In this document: positions 6,956 through 7,751 of the stretch, one piece after another
Layout of the letters: every line of letters begins with the position of its first letter
Position numbering within the stretch: the first letter of the stretch is position 1
Assembly: GCA_945888535.1 (NCBI GenBank)
Contig: CAMDAN010000101.1
Span: 1 to 7,751, forward strand
Reading direction: 5' to 3'
DNA length: 7,751 nucleotides
Source of the DNA: Bordetella parapertussis
GTDB taxonomy: Bacteria; Pseudomonadota; Gammaproteobacteria; Burkholderiales; Burkholderiaceae_C
Translations under genes and position numbers: made by a program
Notes under the pieces: model-generated
Database searches by the model: none
What the model was told of the DNA's origin: nothing
Seen by the model: the letters and a program-made list of their open reading frames with translations, nothing else

Positions 6956-7751
6956 GGTGGCGTTTTCCTTCAGGGTCATAAAAGACCGGGCTGCAAATAG
7001 TTGCCGCAACCATGCGGCCATCGACCAAGGGGAGATAGACTTTTTCACCCATGCGGCTGAGTCCTGAGCGCACGACCGCCATCGCAATCGAGCGCTTTAG
7101 CGTGGGGCTGAAGTAGCTCGATGTGACGTGGCCAATCATGGGCGCAGGCAGCGCGGGCAACTTCGCCGTAGGCGTGATTTGCGCGCCTTCTGGCAACACG
7201 GTTGCCGGATCATCGGTGAGTAAGCCCACCAGTTGTTTGCGGTCTGAACCAGCGGTATGGCTACGGCTCAAAGAGCGTCGGCCTAAAAAGTCTTTGGTGG
7301 TAGAGACCATCGCGCCCATGCCTAAATCATGCGGGGTAATGGAGCCGTCGGTGTCTTGGCCCACGATGATGTAGCCTTTTTCCGCACGCAACACGTGCAT
7401 CGACTCCGTGCCGTAAGGCGTAATTCCAAATTCAGCTCCCGCGGCCATCAAGGCGCTCCACACATGGGCACCGGCGTTCGAAGGCACATTGACCTCGAAA
7501 GACAACTCACCAGAAAAGCTGATGCGCATGATGCGGGCTTTGACGCCCGCGACCGTGCCTTCGCGGTAGCTCATAAAGGGGAAGGCTTCAAGCGACAAAT
7601 CAACATCCGTACAGACCTTTTGTACGACGGCGCGGCTCTTGGGGCCAACAACTGCGAAGGTAGACCATTGCTCGGTTACTGAGGTCATATAGACCTTCAT
7701 CTCAGGCCACTCGGTTTGCACCCAACGCTCCATCCAATTGAGAACGCGGGC
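6948..7751 (-). CDS. soxA: Sarcosine oxidase alpha subunit, C-terminal 267 residues (partial)
   Basis: The reading frame is open through the right edge, with residues ARVLNW preceding the first in-window Met, so that Met is internal. The full alpha subunit is close to 1000 residues; this is its C-terminal GcvT-like, tetrahydrofolate-binding part. The N-terminal NAD and ferredoxin-like domains are off-window. Characteristic stretches are TSVTEQWSTFAVVGPKSR, FSGELSFEVNVP, LRAEKGYIIVGQDTDGSITP and, near the end, IGHVTSSYFSPTLKRSIA and VFYDPEGKRHHV. The GcvT half receives the formaldehyde-level C1 unit from the beta-subunit active site and makes methylene-THF. soxB and soxD are expected just beyond the right edge, since soxBDAG is the common order. 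No frameshift or lost motif was seen. Confidence 0.95.
   Translation of the reverse strand, partial: ARVLNWMERWVQTEWPEMKVYMTSVTEQWSTFAVVGPKSRAVVQKVCTDVDLSLEAFPFMSYREGTVAGVKARIMRISFSGELSFEVNVPSNAGAHVWSALMAAGAEFGITPYGTESMHVLRAEKGYIIVGQDTDGSITPHDLGMGAMVSTTKDFLGRRSLSRSHTAGSDRKQLVGLLTDDPATVLPEGAQITPTAKLPALPAPMIGHVTSSYFSPTLKRSIAMAVVRSGLSRMGEKVYLPLVDGRMVAATICSPVFYDPEGKRHHV

Noticed and set aside
6956..7087. N-terminal extension of soxG by 44 residues
   Set aside because: It is soxA sequence read in another frame; SoxG similarity and normal length begin at the ATG that overlaps the soxA stop.

Overview
This window is a single block of minus-strand genes. It looks like a catabolic and C1-metabolism cluster from a betaproteobacterium, probably Burkholderiales/Comamonadaceae. 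That guess rests on the ETF beta protein (249 residues, with a C-terminal tail typical of that group as I remember it), a GC content of roughly 55-60 percent, and the Proteobacteria-style heterotetrameric sarcosine oxidase subunits. I could not run a search, so the taxonomy is inference. No RNA genes, insertion sequences, CRISPR arrays or phage genes were seen, and no gene appears broken.

In the direction of transcription (right to left), the order is as follows. First is the C-terminal third of the sarcosine oxidase alpha subunit (soxA, cut by the right edge). Next come the gamma subunit (soxG, overlapping soxA by 8 bases), a HyuA-type hydantoinase/oxoprolinase-family ATPase without a visible HyuB partner, and a small protein with eight cysteines for two [4Fe-4S] clusters and an N-terminal part that resembles MMACHC/QueG. 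A 193-base non-coding gap follows, with a perfect -10 hexamer, a palindrome and a small leader hairpin. After the gap come an 854-residue dimethylglycine/sarcosine dehydrogenase-like FAD-GcvT fusion, etfB, and the first codons of a gene that is very probably etfA (cut by the left edge).

The first four genes are packed tightly (8-base overlap, then gaps of 26 and 11 bases) and are probably one transcript. The dehydrogenase and the etf genes look like a second unit, or a second internally promoted part of the same one. Functionally, the cluster holds two folate-dependent N-demethylation machines. One is a heterotetrameric sarcosine oxidase, which passes electrons to O2 and the methyl carbon to tetrahydrofolate. 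The other is a dimethylglycine-dehydrogenase-type enzyme that is probably served by the adjacent electron-transfer flavoprotein, which passes electrons to the quinone pool. The likely substrates are N-methylated glycine derivatives (dimethylglycine, sarcosine) or related N-methyl compounds.

The unusual part is the HyuA plus Fe-S pair embedded between these two machines. Two explanations are offered: ATP-dependent opening of N-methylhydantoin (from creatinine) to feed sarcosine, or an ATPase plus Fe-S pair working as a redox activator or corrinoid-related module. Neither is proven by the sequence.
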